A model generated the notes under the pieces. It did no database searches. It worked only from the letters and a program-made list of their open reading frames with translations, and had not been told where the DNA came from. A stretch of DNA of 64,000 nucleotides from Histomonas meleagridis. Its lineage: Eukaryota > Parabasalia > Tritrichomonadida > Dientamoebidae. The position numbers and the translations under genes are program-made. Shown one piece after another: positions 10,201-19,430 of the stretch (within the stretch, counting starts at the first letter, position 1; each line of letters starts with the position of its first letter). The stretch is from positions 186,001-250,000 of the forward strand of contig WSYJ01000142.1 of the NCBI GenBank assembly GCA_020186115.1, given 5' to 3'.

Positions 10201-12187
10201 CTAATACTATTATTGATGAAGCATTAATATATTCTAATGTTGCTGGTGGAATTTTATCATTATATTGAATCGGATGTAATCTATCTCTAGATAAATAATT
10301 CGCTAATGTATTAACTAATGATAAAATTGAATTTATTGTAACTTTCCCACCAACTTTTGATATTTTTATTGTTATTGGTATTTGTGCATCACCATTAGGA
10401 TTTATTGATGACCATCTATAAGCTCCTGATAATTGAAATACTGCCATTGTTAAATAATCATAAATTTGTTCTCCTCTTCGAATTTGATGTATATGATTTC
10501 GAGGTTTATAAAATGAGACTTTAGTTTTAGTAAATTCGCATGAATATGTTACTGCTTTATTTGCTTCTTCAAAGATTATTAATGGTGATGATAATTTAAA
10601 TCGGAAATCATCACTTTCGATTATTAAATGTGGATGATCTTCTGGATGTGTAATACATTCATATGGTGGATTCATTATCGAAAATAATCGAAATCGTACA
10701 TTATTAAATAAAATAGAGACAAAATATGAATATGGAAAGAAGTTAAATATTGTATCTTTGATGATTTGAAATGGATAATATGACGCCCAATCTGTACCAA
10801 ATTGTGAAAAAAAGTCAATATGATATGGTACTAAAACTATATCATTATCATTAAATTCAGCAGATATAGCCATTTGTGTTACACCATTCCATTGTTCTGG
10901 ATAAAACATTGATATGTTTAATGTTAATTCTTTGGATATTATTAATGGCGGTGTATTTGGTAATGATACTTCAATGGTAACATCAGTAAATTGACATGAT
11001 ATATCCATTTTATTTTCATTTTGTGATGAACAATATTGTGGTGATAATATTATCATTTGTCCATCTTTCCCAAATGTAATTGTTGTGCTTTCATTTCTAT
11101 TTTCTTCGGTTACAAACGGTATTTTAATAATCCCTCCTTCTGGAAATTGAATTTGAAAGGTCCACATTTTAATCCTTGAACGTACATCATCATAAATTAT
11201 TAGGTCATTATATAAAAAAGGTGAATAAAATTCCATAAATGCTCTTCTTAGTTTATCGGTAAACGGTCCGTATTCAATTTCAACTTTTTGAGCGAAATTC
11301 ACGTTAATTATCATCTCGGGTTGATGAGTGACTTGTGATGGCGCCGAAATATCTTCGGATTGAAGATACATACCACAAATATCCGAAATTATTTCGACTT
11401 CTATGTTTTCTGTTTTGATAATTGGGATTTTTGTATGAGAACGTTCATAAATATTTCGCATTGATTTCATATACCATTCTGTTTCAGTGATAACTTGTGG
11501 TACTGACTTAAATGATACTGTATTTATATCAAAAGAGAGACTATATTTTAGACAATGATGAATTGATTCTCGTGGAATTATTGTGTACTTCCCAAGAATA
11601 GATTCTGCTCTTAAAATTAAAAATGATGGAAGCTTTGGGTTACCAAAAACAATTTGGCTTGCATAAATTTTGAATTTTAATGGTAAAATCATTCTTAAAA
11701 AAACTGATAATTCATGTGGTTCAGAAGCAGGATATAATGATTTTATGTAATCGCCTATTTCTTTTGTTGTTTGTCCGTTTTCGAATTTTTTTACTATTTC
11801 TTCAACTAAATTAGTTGTCCATGTTCGATTATAAATAATTAAATTTAAACCATATACTTTAACTGAAAAACGAGTGTTTGAATTTTCCTCTGTTGTTTGA
11901 AAACTAGGAACTTTTCTCCAATAATATAGACGTCCAGTAATTTTGCTAATTTTTACTGCCATATCTTGTGTAACAATTTCAATATCTGCAAATGAAAGCC
12001 TTCCGGAAAACACGGAAAAAGCAATTCGTTTGAATTTGATTGATAATGTTTTTGGTGAGAACAATTTTAAAAATAATCGAAAAATTAAGGCTGTTAAATA
12101 TTGCTGAAAAAACAGTAAATAAAAGGCAACAATAAGGAAAACAGAAATAAATATGACGACTTCCCAAGGGATCGTCAGATCAGGCAT
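4268..12187 (-). CDS. Bridge-like lipid-transfer protein, BLTP1/Csf1/Tweek family
   Basis: A 2,639-residue protein. Residues about 10-30 form one hydrophobic helix, followed by a region resembling the N-terminus of KIAA1109/BLTP1 and yeast Csf1: FSVFSGRLSFADIEIVTQDM (BLTP1 has FSVLSGKV..REIYYITEDM), a W-R-K segment, EYGPFTDKLRRAFMEFYSPF, and DWASYYPF...FPYSYFVSILF, which matches the family's DWSSDNPP..YSFVPYTWNFKIMF block. The remainder is mostly beta-rich, as expected for stacked RBG repeats that form a hydrophobic groove moving glycerophospholipids between membranes at contact sites. Asn-rich insertions occur near residues 1400, 2070 and 2215. The length is shorter than human BLTP1 (about 5,000) and close to Csf1 (about 2,960). 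The start is ATG at 12187, just upstream of the membrane helix. No introns are needed. Confidence 0.8.
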   Translation of the reverse strand: MPDLTIPWEVVIFISVFLIVAFYLLFFQQYLTALIFRLFLKLFSPKTLSIKFKRIAFSVFSGRLSFADIEIVTQDMAVKISKITGRLYYWRKVPSFQTTEENSNTRFSVKVYGLNLIIYNRTWTTNLVEEIVKKFENGQTTKEIGDYIKSLYPASEPHELSVFLRMILPLKFKIYASQIVFGNPKLPSFLILRAESILGKYTIIPRESIHHCLKYSLSFDINTVSFKSVPQVITETEWYMKSMRNIYERSHTKIPIIKTENIEVEIISDICGMYLQSEDISAPSQVTHQPEMIINVNFAQKVEIEYGPFTDKLRRAFMEFYSPFLYNDLIIYDDVRSRIKMWTFQIQFPEGGIIKIPFVTEENRNESTTITFGKDGQMIILSPQYCSSQNENKMDISCQFTDVTIEVSLPNTPPLIISKELTLNISMFYPEQWNGVTQMAISAEFNDNDIVLVPYHIDFFSQFGTDWASYYPFQIIKDTIFNFFPYSYFVSILFNNVRFRLFSIMNPPYECITHPEDHPHLIIESDDFRFKLSSPLIIFEEANKAVTYSCEFTKTKVSFYKPRNHIHQIRRGEQIYDYLTMAVFQLSGAYRWSSINPNGDAQIPITIKISKVGGKVTINSILSLVNTLANYLSRDRLHPIQYNDKIPPATLEYINASSIIVLVDNGTVKVPIDLYETEDYVTLNFMNMLVSMESYYPFWHFFFDIGCATVRVPRTDYPYDKFYNERYHDPEGPQEGLLHVESISISMKTISDLLEGKYSDIYTKISVEIGQIDGHVLLPQLFSSLDLAFNIIHDFFSDDSYPLPKFDPDNIYNISIYRVTVGGINLLLDMGSLGLVAAVLPGGVIVYGDSYIDFNTHFSIFVSLPSIDAHILRIDPETNNIRSIFRASTYLSIIRDTHCGNNINDINEQYLYLQKHGFKKYLFPFIFKNKSQLGKEFFQLPEMLRKETYYSYLGEQYNLYQAMFSNPKENGDYTLPVFCIDYPSKKSFINMEDGINWLHHFEYYRAYNHLSPTITRKVSKSNKLFFNKPFCSKPHQIFNIDGVDFYANEVGIRLILPNEIKVQLNPLAIPIFTVLLTMNDLPPNSHVLVSLVRSMVSDEYELYHYIQNQISVIIPKITIRIIDPKFEFVVTIEKIKLFRDHSIIDQNISLNLNIHKILIAGKVNEENNALLAISIPNILFSNQNSETILKVNPIAISMNHDSYKFLNVVLTKILNLMNDITLPSGPPSGLLENLLKNSKDFENLKKHIQDVMYDFGPCSITKATNAYLTALYIKNSIMEDLHDFSRNWKLTKYNKNSFKGYESYNKFIIMLPPLALHITHDQNEKTELQIFSYPLMIETKNELTSITGGIDRILLHISSHFIPFLLKSLPDFNLLNENKAEDLFNENILMNNTNIENENNNNNDSKNEILIHFVINNIAIDFNQILAKLQTFSFLFKTSSNPKSFHKFGLTCSFSDFQVTIGKVVNIVLKGSDLCQLIDSKESILNIRPIYIYCTLAFIFHPEKYIDLTFVENITKYLDEQTKNTTKQEEKSTDFEKITHDLSTTIRINEIQIVVPITSIITANFILPYCNIVTNSNDKILNFMTKISKSNLSFGKELNFELVDILGYGRITKNKIYFCTMSSPIIAEAGSNRLSAIAIVLNNIFSYIEELQKDTKDDIINEEEQINEENEIVIQNKNSKKKKFEFELLFQIPEFSFNISEINSGLNMTQINWQMSNQNDGIDFSINFNKIILSSYESKIQTSVSIISMKNTLVFKLDPIKILITKSLINSIPNFLQFVDVMRTRFNEQEYVYSKVQEVIEIVQTTVENKADEIIKNMQTAKKEENQKTNVISNQFFFEILNLQLNIELPNGEFYSEIPQILFYIQTKKTEKEKEISAGFTFKLKDFLLIFDRKESKSIKYQNKKKNINDVSKVKCNYICISGISYLNQVNINTIVDGIEVNLFSTLPIAFSHILSLLNNIKSLIPERKQENQIKRFTNETNQINYENVGIEISGTFKCKNIDIILLPISNNLKIPLFSVELLLAKKHLSLILIIPELIKASFSPSLLNWLNNFLKNMDNLTNLIPSNLNNNNNVTNNNNNAKQINLTFDLIVTTKDIEIHFGCQPRRKDISLVLGLKSLNGLMSSVQSSFNIQINNIFLQTQNQFALQTENSRNSKLFEFNIPITNAFLSPSLIVVNIDRISTSFSSDKVEEISLFNDIWVQPLLYLFKSTTNNNNNEIIKNKINLNQNNENNENNKIKIDLKIGQFNLLFNYAAGVGFLKLDVTPIQVEKSLNQFIVSIKSTTIASMGQLMFDFDLANLIFVRTVQPLNMINYLNFQSVSLQMSSNNAPNLLFSMKRTHLFYRTISINSESQGVLLLSLESPSIKLTGVTIPTMISFYKTISDPILTSIERGNRRNSEEEPLIIKIEKKKQQQPMNSKLSVILSNVNFELYKYDLKENNAFRLSALGIFLNLGLAQTPEGQMFRKLQLSLKPINLAKMVVDKAGAQQLRSILKLPLIKGELDTTQKSHEDTQIQYNFITTFDGLIDPSLNLSDYEQLVTAIKFAVGQVKIGNGETGNQKIEEDEKPKVAYTFIPVQYQFNPGFKVGIGASFSPDISWLLNLFGISDAHIIPASLFEYVCLGLESFLRALAGSIAMTE

Positions 12188-12404
12188 AACTTTTCACCAA
12201 AATTTTTATACCTGAAAGCGATTTTTGTAAAGGTTTACAAAACGTATCGGCCACTCAATTAAGTACGATTTTTGGCGAACATATTTTGGTGTCTTTTTTC
12301 CATAATAAAGAGCTTTTTGGATATGTTTTAAGTATATAATCTTTATGTCAGTGAACTGACCTTAATTTTTTTAAGAAAAGTTTTCAAATATTCCGAAATA
12401 ATTT

Positions 12405-12653
12405 TTATTTACCTTCAAGTATTGCAATTTCTTGACGTAGACAAATTAGCTTTGCTGTTAGATCTTGATTTTCCCTTATTAATTTGTCTACATTCTCACA
12501 TGGTGGAGCACCCATATTTTCTCGAACAAACGCAAGTGGATCTTCTGGAAGTTCTTCAAGGTCATTAAGGTCATGCATTGCTCTGTTAAAAACTTCTATT
12601 ACATTTCTTGCTTCTAGATATTTTTTAAATTGTTCTCTTTTGGAGCTCTCCAT
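12405..12653 (-). CDS. MYCBP (AMY-1) family protein
   Basis: An 82-residue protein starting with ATG at 12653. It closely follows the MYCBP family: MESSKREQFKKYLEARNVIE matches the family start (S-KREQF..YLE), then LEELPEDPLAFVRENMGAPP (family: ..P..ALDF...LGA..P) and a C-terminal coiled coil from DKLIRENQDL to the end. In animals MYCBP binds c-Myc and AKAPs; in protists without Myc the family is found with ciliary and axonemal A-kinase-anchoring contexts, so a flagellar role is plausible in a trichomonad but not shown here. It is 217 bp upstream of the BLTP1-like gene on the same strand. The 3' end is truncated relative to the human protein (103 aa). Confidence 0.8.
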   Translation of the reverse strand: MESSKREQFKKYLEARNVIEVFNRAMHDLNDLEELPEDPLAFVRENMGAPPCENVDKLIRENQDLTAKLICLRQEIAILEGK

Positions 12654-13355
12654 TTGTTTTCGAATAATGTTTTCATAAGTTTATTTTTAAGTTTTCTATC
12701 GAAAACGATCGATTTGATTCAATTATCGACTGGGGATCAAAGCTTTGTTCCGAAGTTACACGAAAAATTTAAATTAGATTAAAATTCAGTATTTATTGAA
12801 CCAGCGCATGAAATTTTTGTATATGCATAAACATATTTTTGATTAATTATAGAAAGTATTTAATAACGAATTATATACCATACTCCAATGGAACATATTT
12901 TTCTTTAAAATTAGCGTATAAACCAATTTTCCAATCCCCAATCTTGTTTTTGGTTTAAATTTCATATAAAATCAAAAAACCTCGCTGCTCTATATTCTTC
13001 ATTATGTGAAAGAAGTAATTACAAATTTTGTTTTTCGATTGCTGCTGTAACAAGTATATCACAAAAATGAATATATTCAAATATTATAAATCATACCTGA
13101 TATAATAACAAATAACATCACATAAGTTCTATAAAACTTTCACTATTTCTCGGCAGATCAAGTTTAATATTGATGAGAATGAATAATTTACATATTTTTA
13201 AGAATAAAAACCAAAGTTTTATTAATTTATTTGATCATATAGAGTTTTATTTATTGACTGATAGTGCCATTTACATCATATATTACTAAATCATTTCTTC
13301 GTTCAAAATCTCTTACAAGATTATTATTTTGATTCATATCAAGACTATCCCATGT
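12654..13355. other. Intergenic AT-rich region
   Basis: About 700 bp between the MYCBP-like gene and the transposon cluster. I find no supported gene, tRNA or repeat. It probably holds the promoter of the minus-strand MYCBP-like gene, but I recognise no specific initiator motif. Confidence 0.4.
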
Positions 13356-13420
13356 ACACACACACAGGGGAGATTCCACTTCGTTTCACTCCCCACTCAC
13401 TTCGTGAGGTGTGTGTTATA
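13356..13420 (+). repeat. Solo Maverick-terminus-like hairpin, interrupted by mariner
   Basis: The sequence has an (AC)n run at 13356-13366, a GGGGAG/CTCCCC stem (13367-13372 with 13389-13394) around a loop containing TCCACTTCGTTTCA, a second CTCAC/GTGAG hairpin (13396-13408) and a closing GTGTGTGT (13409-13416). The order and the loop match the terminus of the Maverick at 17144-17206, although the stem differs. The mariner begins at 13421; the sequence after it (14695 to about 14750, CTCACTCACTGCGTTCACTC) resembles the continuation of the Maverick end at 17210-17235. This looks like a solo end of a related element hit by mariner. Confidence 0.55.
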
Positions 13421-14692
13421 GGGTGGTCAAAAAGTTCGTTCGCCAGCTCTTTTCTTTATACATACTTATGTGATCGAATGTAATAACATAAATATGGATT
13501 ATATAAAGTGTATAGAATATTTTTTTATTTGAATGTTTTTTGTTTTATTCAATGTATATAAAATTATGCGCTTTAGAAAATTTTATTGTACGTTAAAAAT
13601 GTACGTTAAGAATCAAATGCTAAACAGTATGGTAGAAATTCGTGCCATAATTCATTATTTATGGCTAAAAGGCAATGACAACAAAAGCATACATCAAGAA
13701 GTAATCGACACATATGGTCCTAAAGCGATAACTCTCAGAACAGTTCAGAAGAGAACAAAAGAATTCAAAGAAGGAAGAAATACGTTAAACGATCTTCCAA
13801 GAAGTGGTAGACCCCAAAAACTAGATTTAATACCTATTATTTAAAATTATTTGTTGCACAATCCATACGCAAGCACTCGCAAAATTGCTAAAGACATTGG
13901 GGCAAACAAAAATACTGTCAAAAAGGTTTTGATCAAGCATTTATCAATGAAAAAGGTCAATTTTAAATGGGTGCCATCTGCTCTTACCGAACAAATGAAA
14001 GCAAAAAGAGTTGAAATTGCCAGCATCTTACTGGAATACCTTACAAATGCATCGGAAAGGAAGCTTGCAAAAATATTCACTCAAGATGAGACATGGATCT
14101 ACTTTAAAAATGGAAGAGATTCGATGTGGATTGAAGCCGGTGCACAAATACCAACAAAACCAAGGCAAACGATTGGGTCAAAGAAAGCGATGATATCAGT
14201 AATATGGGGAATCAATGGAATAAAATCAATCACCATGCTTCCTCAAGGCAGTAAGTTCAACAAAAAGTTTTTTTCCAATTGTGTGCTCGAAGATTTGAAC
14301 AAAAAAATTCAGACAAAAGGGACATACCTACACATGGACAACGCAAAACCGCACAATGTACCAGAAAAATTAAGAGAATTAAAAATTAAAAGACTTGATC
14401 ATCCCCCTTATTCACCAAATATAGCTCCTTCTGACTTCTTTCTATTCGGCTACCTTAAGAAATTATTAGAGGGAATGGAATTCAGCAACGAGAATGAGCT
14501 TTTTGACAAAGTCCAAGAAATATTAACTTCAATACCAAAATCAATATTTAAATATGCATACAATGAATGGATGAATAGGCTCTTTGCAGTAATCGAGACA
14601 CATGGAGAATACATTCATTAATAAACAACTTTGAGATAAAAAATTTATGGATTGACTGAAAAAAATTAGACGAACGAACTTTTTGACCACCC
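13421..14692 (+). mobile_element. mariner (Tc1/mariner) transposon
   Basis: A 1,272-bp element bounded by 22-bp perfect terminal inverted repeats, 13421-13442 (GGGTGGTCAAAAAG...) and 14671-14692. It is flanked by TA on both sides (13419-13420 and 14693-14694), the typical mariner target duplication. It contains one transposase gene broken by a stop. Perfect TIRs indicate a fairly young insertion. Confidence 0.92.
13629..14621 (+). pseudogene. mariner transposase with one in-frame stop
   Basis: One frame runs from ATG 13629 (MVEIRAIIHYLW) to 14621, interrupted only by TAA at 13842-13844; about 330 codons in all. The N-terminal helix-turn-helix part (residues 1 to about 70, with LNDLPRSGRPQK as the linker) is followed by a second HTH (STRKIAKDIGANKNTVKKVL) and the DDE/D catalytic domain: TQDETW, HMDNAKPH and APSDFFLFGYLK carry the three aspartates. 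Classical mariners have 34 residues between the second and third Asp; here I count 31. The open frame could start earlier (13533) but MVEIR is the usual mariner-type start. The stop makes the copy probably inactive unless read through. Confidence 0.88.
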
Positions 14693-14882
14693 TATATATC
14701 GCCTTCGGCTCAAGCCTCACTCACTGCGTTCACTCAGTAAAATATTAAAGTTAATATTTTTTAAATATATATCCTAACATGAAATGAATGATAAAGCATC
14801 AAATTATGCCGGGTTATGTAATAACCTTATATATGATAAATGAATATTGTAGAAATAGGATAAAAATGATGAAAACTATGGT

Positions 14883-15212
14883 ATGGGATCGGTTTTACAA
14901 CCGTCACACATTGAATACTCATTCAAAAAGTGGTATAATTGGTCAGAAGCCAGACTACAAAAGACAACTCATGAATTTGAAGTATCATCGAAATCAGAAA
15001 TCACCAAAAACAACACGATGATTGCTGCTGATAAGGCGACAGCTCTTTTGGATTCATTTGTGATCAGGCGGATTATAAGAGTCATTAACAAGGATGGAAA
15101 AATTCTTGTCGAATGTGAAATTCCAGATCAGTCTGAAACGGTTGTGATACAATTGTCGTATGCGCAGTTTTTGTTTCCAAATGATCTCAACTCATTTCTT
15201 TCTGAACAATAA
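14883..15212 (+). CDS. Small protein, possibly chromo/chromoshadow-like
   Basis: A 109-residue frame from ATG 14883. I do not recognise it with certainty. The C-terminal half (ALLDSFVIRRIIRVINKDGK, then ILVECEIPDQSETVVIQLSY and FLFPNDLNSFL) has the rhythm of a chromoshadow domain: I..I, short turn, three strands, C-terminal helix. The N-terminal 45 residues look like a linker rich in S/T/K. A degraded partial copy in inverted orientation is at about 33460-33547, on the other side of the Maverick/Merlin complex. It lies between the mariner and the AAT microsatellite and could be a host gene or transposon-associated. Confidence 0.45.
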   Translation: MGSVLQPSHIEYSFKKWYNWSEARLQKTTHEFEVSSKSEITKNNTMIAADKATALLDSFVIRRIIRVINKDGKILVECEIPDQSETVVIQLSYAQFLFPNDLNSFLSEQ

Positions 15213-15323
15213 TAAATGTTACTTTTGTTTTAATTTTTTGTATTTAAAAGAAATTCAAATGATAATGTCAATTTGATGAAATCATTTGTTTCATATTCGA
15301 TAATTTCAGATAAACTCCAAATA

Positions 15324-16424
<1,101 letters not shown>

Positions 16425-16433
16425 TCAATTTTT

Positions 16434-17143
16434 TTAATCAAATTTGATTTCGATGAGGGCAAGAATGAAAGCTTCCCAGAGTTGCTTCTTATTTTGCCTT
16501 CGCCATATGCAAGCAAGTAACTTACGGTCAATCAGTTCTGGTTTCATATGTTGACTTGTAAGATTACATTTAAAACCATACCAATTTCCTTCTATTGTAT
16601 TTGTGTGTACTCCATCTTTTCTTTTGAATTTTTTTTTATGATTCACGATTTCATGTTCAAAATTTGTATTTCGGTATGTGTTTAACTCTTCGATTGCAGG
16701 GACATAAGCTTTCCATGCATCGGTATAAATAATCGAACCAGGCATAACATGATCTGATATTATCTTTTTTAGTATATCTTTATATCTAGACGTGACACTT
16801 AATGCAAATATTTTGCGTTCTTTTGTTCTTTCTACATTACCAACAACCCAGACACCTTCTACTCTGTGCCCTATATTATATTTTCTTTTACCAAATTCAG
16901 ATCCATCTAATTCTACTATAATCCCTTCACCACCGATTTTTTCTTCTTGATTTTGAACCATGCACGAAACAATTTTTTCGAATTTTTGTATATATTTGCA
17001 AATCGTTGTTGAAGATAATCCTGTTCTTGAGACGATTGATGTTGTTGGGGTTTTCAAAAGCCAATAATAAGCAATCAATAAAACCATGTCAAAAGGTATT
17101 AAACATTTTTCAAATATTGTCCCAATTGTGATTGATTATTGTT
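16434..17143 (-). pseudogene. Merlin (IS1595/ISXO2-like) transposase, C-terminal part, cut by Maverick
   Basis: Minus-strand frame ending at 16434. It carries the IS1595/Merlin DDE domain: GTIFEKCLIPFD at the start, then HTH-like SIVSRTGLSSTTICKYI, VELDGSEFGKRK (first Asp), IYTDAWKAY (second Asp) and GVHTNTIEGNWYGFK (third, Glu). The usable frame extends upstream of the ATG at 17087 to near the Maverick insertion at 17143/17144. The N-terminal zinc-ribbon part is on the far side of the Maverick, at 33053-33241. When the two flanks are compared, the frame continues but a TAA lies in frame immediately beside the 5-bp duplication, so the copy may already have been defective. The AAT microsatellite begins directly after the stop. 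Confidence 0.85.
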
Positions 17144-18224
17144 ACACACACACACAGCACAACTCCACTTCGTTTCATTGTGCACTTCGCTCCGCTCGGT
17201 GTGTGTTCTCAGCTCACTCGCGTTCGCTTCGAAGAATAAAGTTTACTTCCAAATAACAACAATTTCAAAAAGATAATTTGTTAGAAATGTAGCCGCTACA
17301 AGTTATATACTCGCTACGCGTAATATTCAATAGTAGCAGTAAAAACCTCTAAAATACCTATACTTTTGAGATGTTACTTGTGTAGCTTATGTTACCTCTA
17401 AAAATATCAATATGATAAAAGTAATAATAATGATATATATGAGTTTTGTTAAAGTAACAGGTAACGTAACGCTACAGGCTACACTTTAATAATAATAAAT
17501 TTTTTCAAAATGAATTTTTTATTTATATAAAATATGAAATATAATGGTAATGGCAAACAACTAAGGTTGATTATGATTATGAAATTAACATTAATTATTC
17601 ATATCAGATAAGAGATAAACATACTAAAAGAATTATTAAAGAAAGTTATAATAGATGTGAAATATTCTGTGAAAAGTATTTCTAATCTTTAATATATCAC
17701 ATAAGTTACAAGTTACAGAAGCTACAGGTTACAAAAATAATCTCAAAATAATTTATTAATAAATGTATCTTCAAAAAAGCATATGTTTATAAAATTTTAA
17801 CATTATTTTTATTTGTAGCAAAAGATATGACAACCGTTACAAACCAAAAGTTAACAGTTGATGACGTTAAAAATATTACAATTGATATAAATGATAAATT
17901 TAATTTAATGGATATTCGTAAAAAATGTCCATATGATTTAAATAAATTAGATGTATTAGTTGATATTAAAAAAATGCTTTGTAGTATGCGATTCAACGCC
18001 AGAAGTCTTTATGTTTAAAGATTATGACGGCTTAAATAATTGTGTTAAAGTTAGTTATACTAATGAGAAAATTGCTATGAGTAAGTTAAAAAAGATTATT
18101 GTCGGCAATAGAATTGAAGGCAAAAAAACAAAATCAATAATAAATGCTTGGGATTTATACTTAGAAAATACATTATTATTTACTGTTAAAGCATTAAAAT
18201 TTTATAGTGAAGACCCAGAAATAT
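17144..18224 (+). repeat. Left TIR of the Maverick-like element
   Basis: It matches the reverse complement of 31973-33052. I noticed one difference: a run of seven A's at about 17967-17973 versus six in the right copy, which explains the 1-bp length difference. The outer 65 bp form the hairpin described separately. The section 17285-17740 is dense in GTTAC/GCTAC words (for example near 17376, 17455 and 17702). The inner third encodes the start of the helicase gene, so the TIR reaches into coding sequence. Confidence 0.93.
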
Positions 18225-19272
18225 TCAGTTATTTTAGAGATTATGATTATAATAATTTAGATGAAGTTAAACAAGAAATTATACAACCGTTTTTAGATCA
18301 TGTATTAGAAGTAATATGTGATAATAACCGAGAAATTTATAAATATATATTAATATGGATAGCATCAATATTACAAAAACCCAATTTTAAAACAGGTATA
18401 GCTATTGTTATACTCGGTAATCAAGGAGTTGGAAAAAAATACATTTTTCACTGATATTATTTGTATTAATGGCCAGATATGCTAATAAAAATGTTACCAA
18501 TATTGAAAATATTGTCGGTAAGTTTAATGCTACATTAGAAAATAAGAAATTATTAGTATTAAATGAATTACAAAATATAGATACTAATAAGTTTTTAAAC
18601 TCTGATGCATTAAAATCAATTATTACTGATGATACTATTAATATTAATCAAAAAAATGCACCTATAAGAACAGTTGAAAATGTGGCTAATTTCTTTATGG
18701 TCTCAAATAACGATATTCCAATTAAAATTGATAATGATGACAGAAGATATTTAGTAATTACAGCTTCAAATAAACATAAACAAGACTTTGATTACTTCAG
18801 CAATTTATATAATACATTTACTCCTGAGTTCTATGAAAACTTATTTACATTCTTTATGATGATGAATACAACTAAAGTAAATCTCAGAAACATACCTAAT
18901 ACTGAAGCTAAAGACAATATTAAAGAGGCATCTATGTCATCATATGAAATATTTGTTAGAGATAATTATGATAAAATTAATAATATCACAGGACCTAATT
19001 TATTTAAATTATATTGTGAATTTGTAGATCAAAATAGATTTAATAGTTGTTCATCTAAAACATTTATAGCTAATATTAAAAAATATACAGGTCCTGCTAA
19101 AAATAAACGTATAAACGGTAAAGTAGAAAAAGTATATTGTTTAAAGGATGAATATTATAATGAATATAAAGCTTATCATGATAAATTAGTTGAGTCCTGC
19201 ACAGAAGAAATTAATGATGATTTGTATATTGCACATAAACAATTAGAAGAGTTAATGAATACTGAACTATAA
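17827..19272 (+). pseudogene. SF3 (D5-like) helicase, broken by 1-nt shifts
   Basis: The gene begins at ATG 17827 and ends at 19272. Domain markers in order: a Walker A motif GNQGVGK at about 18415-18437, Walker B LLVLNELQN at about 18556-18582, and the SF3 motif C-like region MVSNNDIPIK followed by DDRRYLVI at about 18700-18760. These identify a D5/virus-type superfamily 3 replicative helicase. Three single-base changes disturb the frame: seven A's near 17967-17973 (six in the right TIR copy), seven A's immediately after Walker A near 18437-18443, and one more base near 18470 (GGCC). The function would be unwinding during element replication. Without them the frame would run the whole length. 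Two of the three are A-run length changes, which are also typical assembly errors. Confidence 0.8.
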
Positions 19273-19300
19273 AAAGCAATATAATTTAATCTAAAGTTAT
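19271..19300 (+). repeat. 30-bp direct repeat, copy 1
   Basis: Exact copy of 19971-20000, exactly 700 bp away. Copy 2 encodes the last residues and stop of the HNH protein (KKQYNLI-stop), so copy 1 looks like the leftover end of a second HNH gene or a duplication produced when the HNH cassette was inserted. Confidence 0.95.
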
Positions 19301-19430
19301 CGTAATTATAAACTGTTCAAAAATAATATGTCAAAGTATTGTTTTTATAAGTATTATTTTTATAAGTATTGTTTTTAAAAAAAACATCGTTTATAAAATT
19401 TTTTAATTTTTTTTTATTCTACTATATATC

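Noticed and set aside
4152-12167. Plus- and minus-strand small frames inside the BLTP1-like gene
   Set aside because: They are out-of-frame shadows of a clearly coding long frame with low-complexity AT-rich codons.
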